Assembly (NCBI GenBank): GCA_946699065.1
Contig: CAMPDV010001733.1
Coordinates: 31,905-95,904, forward strand
Length of the DNA stretch: 64,000 nucleotides
Source: Loxodes magnus
Taxonomy: Eukaryota; Ciliophora; Karyorelictea; Loxodida; Loxodidae
Reading direction: 5' to 3'
Position numbers and translations under genes: made by a program
Shown: piece after piece, positions 24,990 through 37,630 of the stretch
Layout of the letters: each line of letters opens with the position of its first letter
Position numbering within the stretch: position 1 is the first letter of the stretch
The notes under the pieces: model-generated
The model's input: the letters and a program-made list of their open reading frames with translations, nothing else
Database searches by the model: none
Told to the model about the DNA's origin: nothing

Positions 24990-27620
24990 TTACAAAAGAT
25001 TTAAACTTAAAAAGATCATATAGATAGTTATAGAACTATTTGAAACTTAGGCATTAAAATAAGCTAGACTTTTAGATTATTTATAATTTTCCTAATTTAA
25101 ATTATATTTATATATTCTTTTTATTAACTATCTTTTGTAATTAACTTTCGTTTGGAAAACTGATAAAAAGATACATTTTGTATAATATTTAGTCTTAATT
25201 TATCTAAGTTTGTTTTAGTGGGTATAAGAGTATATTAAATTTAAAGTATTAATGATACTAGTTATATAAAGCATTTAGGTAATTATATGTACTAAAATAA
25301 ATAGTAAAGAGAAAACATTTTTCTTTTATATAATTAAATAAAGAAAAGCTAGCTTAAATCTTCTATAGAGTCAATTATTCATATATCTAAAATCCTCTAT
25401 TTATCTTAAAGCCAAGTGTTTAATATATTATAGCCTCCTTTACTAACTCATTTAGTAATATTAATTCATAAAAACTTAAAAGAAAATTCCTTTTTACTTA
25501 ACTGTACTTGCAAATATTCTAAGTACTTTAACTAGTTAAAGATAGGTTTAATTAGAGACTAATAAGAAATTTTCTTATCCTCTAGATAAAATATTTAATA
25601 AAGCTGTGATTACATTTCTTATTAATTAAGAATAATATTTTAAATTAAAATAAGGAAAATTAATATTTTTCTATTTGTTTAATAAAAATTTAAAATAATT
25701 TATATAAATCTCTTAATATTTTATAAAAAACCAAAGTAAATGCAAAAAAATTAATTAAATATAATTTAAAAAATATTAAGTAAATATATAATTATAAATG
25801 ATATTATAAATAAATATTTTAAATATTTTATTATTGCTTAGATAAAACATATAATAAATTAAATAATCTATATTTTAACCTTAGAAATGTAGTAAAATAT
25901 TTTTAAAAGTTAAATTAAAATTATAAGGAAAACTTAAGAAATTAAATTTTTTTATAAAAAGAGAATATAAAATTTACTAATGATTTAATTGACACTATCA
26001 GTTTTATTAAATTATTTAAAAATATTACTAAAGAAAAATAAAGTATAAATTAATTAATTTAAAAAATTTAAAAAAATTATAATTTAAAACTTTATATTTA
26101 ACAATACTTGTGTCTAAGATAAATATTAAAGAAAAATTTTTTATTAATCTATCATCGATTGATTTTTTAAATAAAGTAATTCAACAAAAAAATAATTATT
26201 CTTAGAAATTTTCAATTTAAAAATATAAAAAATTAAAAACGTTAAAAATGTTAAAAAATTCTCTAACTCTCAGATTTTTATAATCAGCCTATTCGAGGAT
26301 AGTTTATTTTTACTATTTTTCACTGATTATTGATGTATATATGATACAAGTACTAATTTTTTTTTTATTTTCAAATTTTAACTTCTGCTTAAGTGGAAAC
26401 TTTTCAATATTTGAATAAATAAGTAAAAATTATTTAATTTTTTATTTTCTAAACTTAATATGAAATCCAGTTTCATTTTTTTAAAATAATTTAATTTATT
26501 TAAATATTAGCATTCTAGCTTTAAATGTTAAGTAAAGTAGCAAAATTAATTAAAATTTTGAATTAAAAGCTTATTTATTTTTTAATTTTATTGATTAAAA
26601 TATGAAATTAGGAGCATTTTTTTAAAAAGGAGAGTTACTGATTGTCTAAGAACAATAGATATACAAATAAAATAAGATTAAACATTTTGATAAATTTGTA
26701 TTAAAAAAATAAAATATAAATGATAGTAAATTTGAATATTATTCTTGCTTATTTAAAATTTAATATTATTTAAATATTTTAATTAAAATAAATATTTACG
26801 TTATTAAATTTTATAAAACTTACTCATCTATAATTACAAATTATAAGCTAAAAATAATATTATTATAATAATAGTATTTATAATTTATTTACATATCTTA
26901 TATTTATTATTTTTATAAATAATTTCATAGAAAAATAATTAATAATAATTAGTATTTAATAATTAATGCAATCGTATCTAATTTATAATTAAAATCAAAG
27001 TTTTATAATTCTAGGTTTAAGAGATTGGAAAATGCTAATTGTTTTTAATTAAAATAGGAAATTAAAATTACATAAGAAAAAATTATTTATTTATAAAATA
27101 AATAATATCAATAGAGTATAAATCCCTTCTTATTTTTAGTTTAAAATATCTCTTTCTATTAAAATTAATTTCTTAAACATTTTCGAAGAAATTAATTATA
27201 AAAATATCTTTTGTAATAAATTAAAAACTCTATCAAGTAGATAATTAATATTTATACTTTTATCGAAGAGAATTTCTTTCTAATTATATTATAGCAAGAT
27301 CTTATCATACTTTCAAATATATATAAAAATTAAAAAAAAATGAGACTAGCATTTTAAAGCCTTTGCATTATAAAAGATGTATTTTATAGATAGTAAATTT
27401 AAACAAGAAATTATAAAGTAAATAAAGAATAAAATAAATAATTTTACATCATGAATGGAGTTTTTTTATCTATTATAAAATCTTTAATTTCTCATTATAT
27501 ATTAAAATAATATATTTTTTATGTTTTATAAAATAGTTTTAATTTATTTTTCATTAAATTTAGTTTAACAAAATCTTAATAAATAAGAAATATTTAGATA
27601 TCAAATTAAAATATTTTGAT
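24990..27620. repeat. AT-rich spacer core, copy 2
   Basis: 24990-27020 matches 1936-4008; 27020-27620 matches 51930-52585 inverted. No convincing gene. Confidence 0.6.
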
Positions 27621-27640
27621 TTGTAAAACGAGACAGAATG

Positions 27641-27946
27641 TAACAAAAACAATCTTATTATTTTACTACTATCAAATATACTATTTACATATTTTTACTA
27701 ACAAACCTAAATAACTCATTTCAAATTACTTCTTATTCCTTAATTCTTTAATAACTTATATAATATCTATTTATTATTTAACATACAAATATTACATTCT
27801 ACTATTATAACAAAAACTATAACCTATTTTACTTCTACTAAATCCAAACCCATACCTAGTTATTAAATTATTCAAAACTAAATACCATTTACTTTATTCC
27901 TATTAATATCAAACCTGTACTCTAATTATTTCTATTTCTCAAATAA
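27641..27946. other. G-depleted tract unique to spacer 2
   Basis: No G occurs on the plus strand from 27641 to 27858, and only two occur up to 27946, although C is common. This is an extreme GC skew. No coding frame is evident. 27947-28099 is ordinary AT-rich DNA. Confidence 0.8.
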
Positions 27947-28099
27947 GAAAAAGAAGCAATAGTCTAAGGGTACTTCTAAAATTAAAATTTAGAAATTTAA
28001 AATGTTTGCTTCAAAGTTTCCTTCTTAATAAACCGTTACTTTAATTATTTGCTTTACTATAATGAAACATACTATTATTTCCTAAAATAGAATTTTAAC

Positions 28100-28755
28100 A
28101 TAAGAACAACATGTGTAAGAGAAAGATTTAGATTAGCTATCTATAAGTCATTAAATATTGCACTAGTGTTGGGAATAATAGTTGATTTTTACCTTTCATT
28201 ATAATATCAGGAATGCTAGCTACAATTTAACAAAAATAATTCTACTTAGTAAAAAGATAAAAATTACATCATTTAATCTTTATTCTCAAAATCAGAGCAA
28301 AGAAATAAATCTGAAGTAAGACAAATATTTTTTTAAAATTAAGAGTTGTCAAGATAATCGAAACCTTGCTTACTTATGAATATTTGCAAATAGATATTAT
28401 AATTGATGATTTCAAAGAGTTTGATAAACATAGTAATATTTAAATTAAAAAAAATTATTCTAAGAATGCCTTTAAAGAAATGAAGTCATATCAACAGCAA
28501 AAAGATTTGCTGATTTAATAAGAGATATATAAAACATTTTCTCTTTAATAATATACGCTAAATACAATAGACATCTAATTTAAGAAACTATTTCAATCTA
28601 AAAATTAATTACTTATCTTATAATTTTTAATATGAACGGAATCAACGATATATCAAAACTCAATTTAATAAAGTTTGCTTAAGTAGATTGGAATTTGATA
28701 CGTTTGAGCACATTTTCAAACGTAATCTTTTTAAAGATATTAAAAAAAATTTTAA
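28100..28755 (+). repeat. inserted copy of the LINE tail, with possible coding
   Basis: 28100-28490 matches 15660-16033 (QEQHVQERFRLAIYKSL and following). 28490-28755 matches the inverted 39123-39400, so this is the longer form of the element end. Several frames read as Gln/Lys/Asn-rich protein (for example KEMKSYQQQKDLL near 28480), and I cannot choose between them. Confidence 0.55.
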
Positions 28756-29669
28756 TAAACTTAAAATAAATATTATAATCATAAAGATTAAAAAAATGAA
28801 GCCCGTTTTTACCAAATAAAATAAGAAAGGTAAAAATTAATAAGAATATGAAGAGAAAAAGTAGAAACAATCAAAACCTAGGAAGAGAATGTCCACACCT
28901 CCAAAGTAATAAGAAACTCCAGTTGACTAAGATCTTTCATAAATTAATCTTAGTGAAGATCGAAATAGCATTGAATAACTTACAGAATTAGTAAAAAATT
29001 CGCTTAATGAGGTTAAAAAGCTTAAGGAGTAAAATCAAATATTGATAGAGAATAGTGAAAAAGTAGAAGATAGATTAATTAAATAAGAAAGAGAAATGGA
29101 TGCCTATTGAAATATTCAAACTGACTGCTCTTAGTAGATGTAGTAGACTCATGATCATAATTAATTAAATAAACAGAACGTGCATAATAGCCAGAACCAA
29201 TTGCGATATTGGGGCAAAATCAAATTTAAGAATAATTTTAAAACAATTAGCAAGGTTGTCAAATGGAAATTGAAAAAAGACCAAAAATTTATCAGAATAC
29301 AATGTAGAGTAGAAAGTGCTATTACTGCAAGAAAAAAGGACACTAATACAAATAGTGTAGAAATTTCTATGTATTCAAGAATGAATTTAATTAGAGAGTT
29401 AAGAGACTGACAGAAAGAATTTATATTACTGAGAGAGGATCTATTTATCAAATTAAAGAGACAAGCGCCAAAAGAATATTAGCAAGGTAGATGGATGAAA
29501 GATGGAGAGAGAAGAGAAATACAAGATTTAAGACAAGAAAAAATAGAAATGAAACAATAAACTTTTCTTTTTATTCACCAGATTATTCTGGTTGGAAAGA
29601 GGGAAATTGCTGAAAATCCAAGAAGACCTCTAAACAATTTTATCTATTATTAATATAAACTTAAAATAA
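28756..29669 (+). mobile_element. 900-bp insertion bounded by 14-bp direct repeats
   Basis: TAAACTTAAAATAA occurs at 28756-28769 and again at 29656-29669, exactly 900 bp apart. The homologous region at 39110-39123 (inverted) has a single copy with matching flanks on both sides, so it is the empty site. The segment carries one ORF. It could be a small mobile element with its target duplication, an IES-like germline segment, or a repeat-mediated deletion at the other locus. No terminal inverted repeats are obvious. Confidence 0.75.
28796..29560 (+). CDS. coiled-coil basic protein, ORF1-like, inside the 900-bp insertion
   Basis: The frame from ATG 28796 (MKPVFTKQNKKGK) is basic at first, with PRKRMSTPPKQQ. 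A clear coiled coil follows (SIEQLTELVKNSLNEVKKL, residues about 65-105), then a Gln/His-rich linker, then a basic domain with LRYWGKIKFKNNFK, VVKWKLKKDQKFIRI and RELRDWQKEFILLRE. TGA serves as Trp at 29107 (DAYW) and 29408 (RDW). The stretch 29180-29410 is free of all three stop triplets, which supports the frame. The layout resembles ORF1 proteins of non-LTR elements: coiled coil, then a nucleic-acid-binding domain. That assignment is inference. The end is uncertain; it may run on to about 29640. Confidence 0.65.
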
Positions 29670-29769
29670 TTAATGAAAAATAGTGTAAAAGACTTGTTTT
29701 ATATGACTAAACTATTAAATTAAATTAAAATTAAATTAAAAATTTTAAGGTTAATGGAGTGTTCCCTTA

Positions 29770-29930
29770 AAAGATCCATAATCCCCTGTATTACCTTTTA
29801 CAGGGTCTCGGACTCCCCGGTGTCTCCACCCAAGTTCACTTCCGAGCTTTCCGAACGGTCTTGGAGTTATCTTCTTACGTCATAATTAACCATCCGAGGA
29901 AGGATAAAACATGGTCAATTCATTTCAAAT
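29770..29930 (-). other. GC-rich block with 5S rRNA-like segments
   Basis: An island of about 160 bp much richer in GC than anything near it. On the minus strand, GACCGTTCGG...CTCGGAAGTGAAC resembles the loop C region of 5S rRNA, followed by ACTTGGGTGGAGAC resembling the 5S 3' half. The expected middle part is missing, so it is not a normal 5S gene. It could be a 5S-derived SINE or pseudogene. 29931-29975 holds nothing I can name. Confidence 0.3.
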
Positions 29931-29975
29931 CTTTTTCTAATTTCCTTATTTCCCTAGCATCTTCTTTAAAGATGA

Positions 29976-30990
29976 TATTGACTGATAATTACAAAAATAA
30001 CATAAATAATAAATATAATATTAGTTTGCTATAAAAATAGAAAGTTATCTAAATTTATTAATTATAACTAATCTAATATCTAAATTAAAGAGAAATTAAT
30101 TAATAACTAATAAAGCTAAAAGGATAAAATTTTAAGTATTTAATAGACATAATTAAACATATTAAAGCTTATTTTAATAATAAAATTAAATATTACTATT
30201 TAATAATTGTAAGATAAAATTAGTGATACACTATTTCTAGTTAGTTTAAATATTTACTTTCTACTACTTATATTTATTACATTTATATATTTTGATTAGA
30301 ATCAACATTAAAATAAATTATATTAGTTTATTATTTTAAGAGAGACCTTTATAAATAAAAAGTTTTAATGAAATAGTAGTAAGAAAGTGGACAAATAAAA
30401 GAGTTTATCTTATAAATTCTAAAAATAATTTTTTTTTAATAATTTGATGTTTTTTTATATTTATTCAAACTAGTTAATAAGAAACTTATTGTATTTCATT
30501 TCTTTTAATTAGTAAAAAGCTTAAAGAAATCATTTTTTTGATTAAATGTAAGTGAAAAATAATAATTAATAACAATAGCTTTAAAAAAATGGTAATGTTT
30601 TATTTATCATTTAAAAGGGTCTATAAAGAAATAATTTTTTATTATTAAGAGTCTTTGATTAAAAGCACAAATAAGTAGTAATTAATAAATGCATATTAAA
30701 GTTATTATAATAAGGATATAATTCTTCATTATAAAACTTTTGAAATAATAGTTTATCCCTTTATTTAAAAGTAAAAAGAAATAAAATAATTAAAATTGTA
30801 AAAGTTTGTACACTATTAGTTTAATATCTTATCTTGTTTTAAGACAAAAATAGAAAAATCAATGTTTAAGAAGATATTTATAAGTATGCTTAATAAATAA
30901 TTTAATTGTTTAATTGTATTGAAATTAAGTAAGTAAAATTAATTGAGTTATTTTAATTAAATAGTTATTGAAGTAAGTTATAAAATTAAA
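29976..30990. repeat. right inverted-repeat arm of spacer 2 (WD40 copy 4 upstream region)
   Basis: Inverted relative to 23577-24560 and homologous to 8380-9190 and 55030-56044. It carries the 235-bp variable segment (about 30055-30300). The copy 4 promoter should lie near its right end. Confidence 0.7.
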
Positions 30991-32077
30991 ATGGAGAAAA
31001 AAGAAACGGAGAAAAAAGAAAAGCAATTTACTAAAAGTATTTTTTTAAGAAAACTCTTAAGAGCGAGAAGCCACATTTTAGGGAAAATATCTCTACTTCA
31101 TTTTAAGTATGAAATTCTGCCTAACTTATGCTACTAAAAACTAATAAATAAGATCAGTTATGACCAAAGTAAAGGTATTTCTTTAATATTTTTTAGACTA
31201 AGTCCTCACTGGTCACACTTGATCTGTTTGGTCGGTAGCTATATCAAGTGACATGAATTGAATTATATCATGTTCTGGATATCCTGAAAATTCGATAAAG
31301 ATCTGGAATTTCCAGACAGGTTCTCTCCAAAGAACTATAACAGGACATAATTCTCATGTTAGATCGGTAGTAATCTCCCTTGACTCTAACTATATTGTAT
31401 CAGGATCTTGTGATTCAACTATAAAGATCTGAAATTTATAGAATGGTTCTCTCATAAGAACTTTAACGGGGCATACTTCTCCTATTACTTCGGTAGTAAT
31501 CTCCTATGAGTCTAGATATATTATATCGGGATCTGGAGGTAAAACCATAAAGATCTGAAATTTCCACAATGGAACTCTCCAAAGAACTATAACGGGTCAT
31601 ACTGATATAGTTAACTCGGTAGTAATCTCCTATGACTCTAGATATATTATATCGGGATCTTGGGATAAAACTATAAAGATTTGGGATTCCTAGACTGGTC
31701 AGCTTGTGCGAACACTTACTGGGCATTCGGACTGAGTTTCATCGGTGATTGTGTCTAAGGATAATAGGTATATATTATCAGGTTCGGATGACAGTACTAT
31801 TAAGATATGGGACTTCTCTTCTGGTTAGTGTATTCGTACTCTTTAAGGTCATGCAAGTGGTGTATTAAGTATTCAGTTAAGTGTTGATTCAAGTGTAATA
31901 TTTTCTGGTTCATGGGATAAAACAATCAAGATATGGAACTTTGATAAGGGTGAGTGTATATAGACTTTGTAAGGGCATACAGATGATATACATTCTATAG
32001 CATTGAGTGTTGACAATAGATGGTTGGTATCGGGAGGAAAGGACCAGACAATTAGAAAGTGGAGAGTTTCGAGTTGA
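30991..32077 (+). CDS. WD40 hypervariable beta-propeller protein, copy 4
   Basis: Intact: 1087 bp, intron 31175-31196 (22 nt), 354 residues plus TGA 32075-32077. It begins MEKKETEKKEKQF. Repeat 1 is GHTWSVWSV with SCSGYPENS, the only copy with Cys in that turn. The others are GHNSHVRSV/GSCDST (repeat 2), GHTSPITSV/GSGGKT (repeat 3), GHTDIVNSV/GSWDKT (repeat 4), GHSDWVSSV/GSDDST (repeat 5), GHASGVLSI/GSWDKT (repeat 6) and GHTDDIHSI/GGKDQT (repeat 7). Repeat 3 has Gly for the structural Asp. TGA encodes Trp in repeats 1-3 and 5. The 87-residue open frame on the opposite strand is a shadow of this gene. Confidence 0.9.
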
Positions 32078-33263
32078 GTAACTTGCTATTTGACTTAATT
32101 AAATTTTACGATTAAAAATATAAGATATTGGTAATGCATTTAAATAAATGTTGAATGGTAATAATGCTTGTAATTTTATGAAGTGTTTGCTTTATATATT
32201 TATTAAAAGGTTGTATATTCTTAAATATTCTTGATTTAAAAAAAAGGTTGAGTAATATAGGTTATAGAAATTAGTTAGGTATGTTGATTTAAAGTGGGTA
32301 ATATTTAAAAATATTTAAAATATAATTTTGTTAAATGAAGACATGAAATAAGTTTAAGTTTAATTTTATGTTATAAAATTTTATAGATTTATTTTTAGAT
32401 TTAGTAAAAATTTTAAGTTGAGTTTAAATTTTAGATTTTTTTGTGAAGTAATTAAAATATTATTTATAAGGTTAAAGTTAGTTTATAATTTTGAATATTA
32501 ATTAAAAATTTAATTAAGTATTTTATTTTAAATTAAATTTTGTTTTTTATTATTAATTATTATTATTATTAATTATAATTAATTATTAGTGTTTATTATA
32601 ATTATTAAATTTTAATATTTAATGTTTAATATTTTTTGTTTCCGATTGGAAAATTAATTTTTCTGATAATAAGTTTTTTTATTTATCCTTCAGGTTTAGA
32701 GTTTAAATTTCATGAAAATAAAAAATTTGTTTTTTGCTCAGAGTTTTGTACTACCAAAGATTTTCGGCATGGAATAAATTTAATTATTTCAGGATAAAAA
32801 ATGTTAAAATTGGAATAAATTTTCAAGAAAAAATTCCAAATATAAAAGATTTTTGAGAAAAAAATAGGAATTAAAAAATTTTATATTAAAATAGAATTTG
32901 GAAATCTTTTTTTGTTGAAATGGTATTTTGTAAAAATTAAAAAAAAATTTTGATTTGAAGAATTTTGAACACAATTTTTTGTTTTTGATTTAAAAATATA
33001 TTTTTGATAAGGTAAATTATTTTTGAAATGATAAAAAATTATTGTTTATGCTTTGGAAAAAATACAATTTTTAATTTTGAGCTTCTTTTCGAGTAAATGA
33101 AAAAATTCGCTATAAACATTTTTAATGTTATAAGAATTTACTTAAATGAAAAGGATCTCAAGAAAAAAGGAGGTATAATAAAATAAACCATGAAATCGTG
33201 AAAATATTATCCTTTTTTCACTCTGAGTTATTCGCTACAAAAGATTTTCAGGTGGATAAATCT
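32078..33263. repeat. WD40 copy 4 downstream flank, C-free tract and two recurrent motifs
   Basis: It is nearly identical to the inverted 21311-22489 and close to 57132-58325. The sense strand has no C from about 32345 to 32640. Recurrent motifs lie at 32737-32780 and 33220-33262. No gene seen. Confidence 0.7.
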
Positions 33264-34862
33264 TTTTCTTAAAGGGATAGAATTTTAAAAGATTTGCAAA
33301 GTTTTTTAAATTACTTTTAAGAAGTAAAGATAAAAAATAAATGACAATTTTAGGAAGAAACAAAATAAGTAAAAAATTTTTCTATAAGAGGGCTTAAAAC
33401 TAACTTTTTAATAGATATTGCGAATTTTTAAAAATAACTAATCTAAAAAGATCTTAAAAATCTATTTATAAAAATATGATCAATCAAATAGAAAAAATGA
33501 GGTTCAATACATCTGTAATAATAAATTTTAGGCCAATTTACAAAGAATCTAAAAAAAAGTAATTAAAAAAGGATCTAAATAATATATCTAACCTAACTAT
33601 ATAAAATATAGAAACAAAAATTTATTAATCAAGTTTAAAAATATTCTGCTTTATTATAATAATTAGAAAAACATTAAAAATCGAAAAGATGAGTAAAAGA
33701 GTTTTGAAAAGAGCTTACTACGATTAACTATCTGCTTTTAGTTTGCGAAAAGATGTTAATTTAGAAGAGAAAAATTAGTTTTTAAGAAAAAATTGCTATA
33801 TTAAGTATTTTTTCTCTTCAAAATTTTTTTAATTTCGTAATATTAAAAGGAATAGGTTTAAAGATAAGCTTTCTGATTTAAAGCAACTTGAATATATCTA
33901 CTATGTATATAGAAAATAGATTTTATTTATTAATCTTAAAATTTGAATTCCTAATGAAGGTATTTTATTAAAGCTGAAAGCTTTTTTTTTTAATAGATTG
34001 ATTATTTATGATATAAAAGGATTTGTTAGTAAAGTATATAAATAATTTGAATATATGGAAAATAATAAAAATCTTAAGTTTCTTGTAAATTATCTTATAC
34101 TTGCATCTAAAATAAGAATAAAATGATATTCTAATATTAAATAATAAGAATTACCAAAATGAAAGTGTAAATAATTAAGAAATCAATATACCTTAATTAT
34201 ATCAAAAAAGGTTAAAAGCTTTAATCTTTTGTATTAATTAAAATAATATACAAAGTGTAATTTAATAACTATTATAATTATATCTATAAAAAATGGCAAA
34301 TATTTCGTACAATATAAAAAGAAACATATATAGCATAATAAAAAGCAAAGTTTCTACTAAGCCGATAATGCTAATAGTACACAATTTCCCAAATAAGCTT
34401 AATAATGAATTATTTTTGTTATATTCTAAATGATTAGAGAACTAAATGATAATTTATAATTTAAGGATTCCTTTAATAAAGGTTTGCTTTAATATAGAAT
34501 ATAGTATTGTTTAATTTAAGATAGTAAATATTCATAAACATAAAAACATTTAAAGTGGTTTAATAAATATGATTTTTAAAAGATTAAGCACTTATTTAAA
34601 TTTAAAATATCTTATCAAGAAATTAAATTAAAATGTTTTCATATTCATTTTATAATTAAATAGTCATTATTTATATTTATCTATTTGATTGATGTTTTAA
34701 AGATTGTAATTATATTTATTCATAAAGTATGATATCAACTGAAAATTGCTAGATATTTAAAGATAAAAACTTAATTCTTAAAACTATTATAAGATAAACA
34801 GTGATAAGATGATATTATAGCTTAAAAATAACATTTTTTCTGTAAATTTATTTATAAAAAAA
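33264..34862. repeat. AT-rich region, copy C
   Basis: Same as 58326-59940 and the inverted 19701-21310. No gene I can support. Confidence 0.55.
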
Positions 34863-37630
34863 ACTTAATTTTATGTGAGATTAATTGAAAATGTGCAAGA
34901 ATTTGAGGAAATATAAAATAAATAGCTTATAAGATGCAATATATCATCAAAAATATTTAGAATTTTTCCTGCAAACTTATCTAGAATTCTTTTAGATAGA
35001 TTAAGATAATCTTGAAGTTTAATATAAATTTATCAAAAATAACATCTAATACAATGCTGATTAAACATTACCATCCTTTATTCCAGACTCAAGTTATAAC
35101 AAATATCTCCAGATCTTACTAACAAATATGTACGCCTAAAAGGGCTAACTCAGTATATAAAGAAGCACATATTATATCTGGAAGAATCAACTAATAAGTA
35201 ACTAATCTTCATGAAAAAGTGAAACAACATTCTGAATGACTTCAAGTCTAATTTGTGAAAGTTTGAAAAAGCAAAGCAAAAAAGAAACTTTTACTTCTAA
35301 ATGGAGATGCTAAAGAAATATTTTCACATACTAAGAAAATTAAAAAGCCTAAAATAATAAATTAAATGAACTTTAATTAAGAAATCAAAAATAAATCCAT
35401 TTATTCATGGGAGAATTGTACTTTTAACAAACATTCTAATATAACTAAATAATAAATAAATCTTAGTAATTAAAAAATAGATAAAATATAAGATAGTTTT
35501 TTAAGAAATTAAAGATTATCAACTCTCATATTTATAAGGATTTTATCTTTTTACCATACAAGAAATACAAGAAATTATAAAAGAAATTACGAATGGAAAA
35601 CCAGCTGGTCAAAACAGGATAAAAGGTGAATTTCTGAAATATGGTGGATAATATTTGATAATAATTCTTCACTCTTTTCTGAATAATATGTTAAGATTTG
35701 GAAGAATCCCTTAGGAATTAAATACATTGTCGGTAATTCCAATATTTAAAAAAGGAAATAAAGATAACTGGAAAAACTGACTACCTATTTCTCTTATTAA
35801 TATTATTATAAAACTATATGATAAGGCTTTAACAAAAAGACTATACAATCTGCTTTATTAGAGAAATTTGATTCACCCTACATAAATGGGATTTATGAAA
35901 ATTAGATAAGCAACTTAATAAATTTGAATAATATAACAAATAATTGATAACTATCGGAAAAGTGCTAAAAGTAAGACTAAATTGATAGCAACACTGATAG
36001 ATGTTTAAAAAATGTTTGACTCAATAGAAAGAAGACTTTTGTTTGATTAACTTAAGAGAGTTAAACTATCACTTGGACTAATAATAGCCTTAGAATCGTT
36101 TTACAAAAACCTAAATTCTTCATTTAAAATAGAGGAAAGAACATCAGAACATTATAATACAACAATGGAGTTATGTAAGGAAAGTCACATGGACCATATG
36201 ACATAGTAATTAGATATTTGGAAAGTAAAAATACCTGATTGGGATTCAAATGCCAAGGTTGGAGTATTAGCTTCGCTCGTAGACGATGAGCAGATGATTT
36301 GATTCTTCTTTCCAAAACTGCAAAGTAGATGAAGGAGTTAATAAATGAAACAAGTAAGCATTTTTACATAAACTCAATTAAAGATAAAATTTATCAAATC
36401 TGAATGCATCTAAATTTTAAAGAAACATTAAAAATAATAAAATTTAAATTTATGATTAGATAATTAACCAATTATTTAAAAGGAAAAAGTAACATATTTA
36501 GATGTAATGCTACATTAGAAGAAGAATTTTAATCCTCATTGTATAGAAGTCGCGTTCAAGTATTTAGCTGCAATGAAAAAAGCTGTTTTTTTAACTAATT
36601 AGATATAAGAATGTGATTTCTTGGCATTTTAAAACTTTATGAAACTTTTTACATTACCTAAAGCAGAATATGTAGAGAACTAGTACCATGGTGTATTCAG
36701 AGAGGAATAACTGGAGTTTTGAATAGAATTGAATCAAGTAGGAGAATGATTTCAAGAAAAGGATTTTAAGCAGCAACTTCAGCAATTAATAAGTTATGTT
36801 TCATAGATTTAAACTGGCTATCTTTCAAACACATTATGACAATAAAGTTTTTTAAATTCTATTATAAAATGAAATAAGAAAGCATTAATTTTCCAACATC
36901 GACAATAGGCTCTCTTTTCATTACCAACTGAAAAATTTGATTTCAATGCTATGATAAAGTTTAGCGATTATCAGACATCTATAGTATCGCCCTGTAGAAT
37001 TCCAAGATTAGTACAAATTAAAAAATGTTTACTAAATATATAAGAGTCAAAAAAGAACAATATTTGTATAATACAGCTACTCAAAAGTTTAAGAGCTAAA
37101 ATATATACTAAGCAGTTTAGTAATCTTAACCAATTTTTAGTAATTACTTACACTAAGTTGAACAAATAATTTAGACAAGAAATTATCAGTATATATAAAC
37201 TTAGAACCCAATCTTTTAATTTTAGAAAAGATCTTTAAGATCTTGATTATCCTATTGATAATCCCTACTGTATATGTGGAGAGTATGGTACATTTGAGGA
37301 GATTTTGAAATGTATATACTATTCTAATATAAGAGATTGAGAATTATGACTTAAGACGCATTATAATATATGATTAAGGACTTATAAACTCCTTTCTAAA
37401 GTCTTATTTTAGATATTTAGATTTCTAAATAAAAAGATTTTACAAGAAACTTATATCAAGAAGATTAGAATGATTAGAAATGGAAAAAGTAAAAATGGAG
37501 AAATAAAAGATGAGACTATAACAAGAGTAATTAAAAATTGATGAGTTCAAGATTATATTAAAAAGCATTAAAAACATTTACTAATGTCTATAATTGAAGC
37601 AATTCTTGCAGTTATAGATGTCAAAAAATA
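34863..37630 (+). pseudogene. non-LTR reverse transcriptase relic, copy C
   Basis: A 5'-truncated ORF2; the enzyme would copy element RNA into DNA at a nicked target. It starts in the linker (FIPDSSYNKY) with no endonuclease. RT landmarks follow in order: NGKPAGQNRIKGEFLKYGG near 35595, IPIFKKGNKDNWKNW then LPISLIN near 35735 (TGA in the NWxPISL Trp position), motif A IDVQKMFDSIERR near 36000, motif B GVMQGKSHGPY near 36166, motif C W-ADDLILLSKT near 36285 (TGA where Tyr or Phe is usual). A C-terminal Cys motif CICGEYGTFEEILKC sits near 37270. The frame shifts near 35130 and between motifs A and B. The ADD pair is intact. Copies B and D share the same breaks. Confidence 0.8.

Noticed and set aside
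36280..36290. RT motif C read as LVDDEQM in another frame
   Set aside because: Copies C and D differ here, and the frame lacks motif B; the frame with GVMQGKSHGP and ADDLILLSKT fits the RT family.
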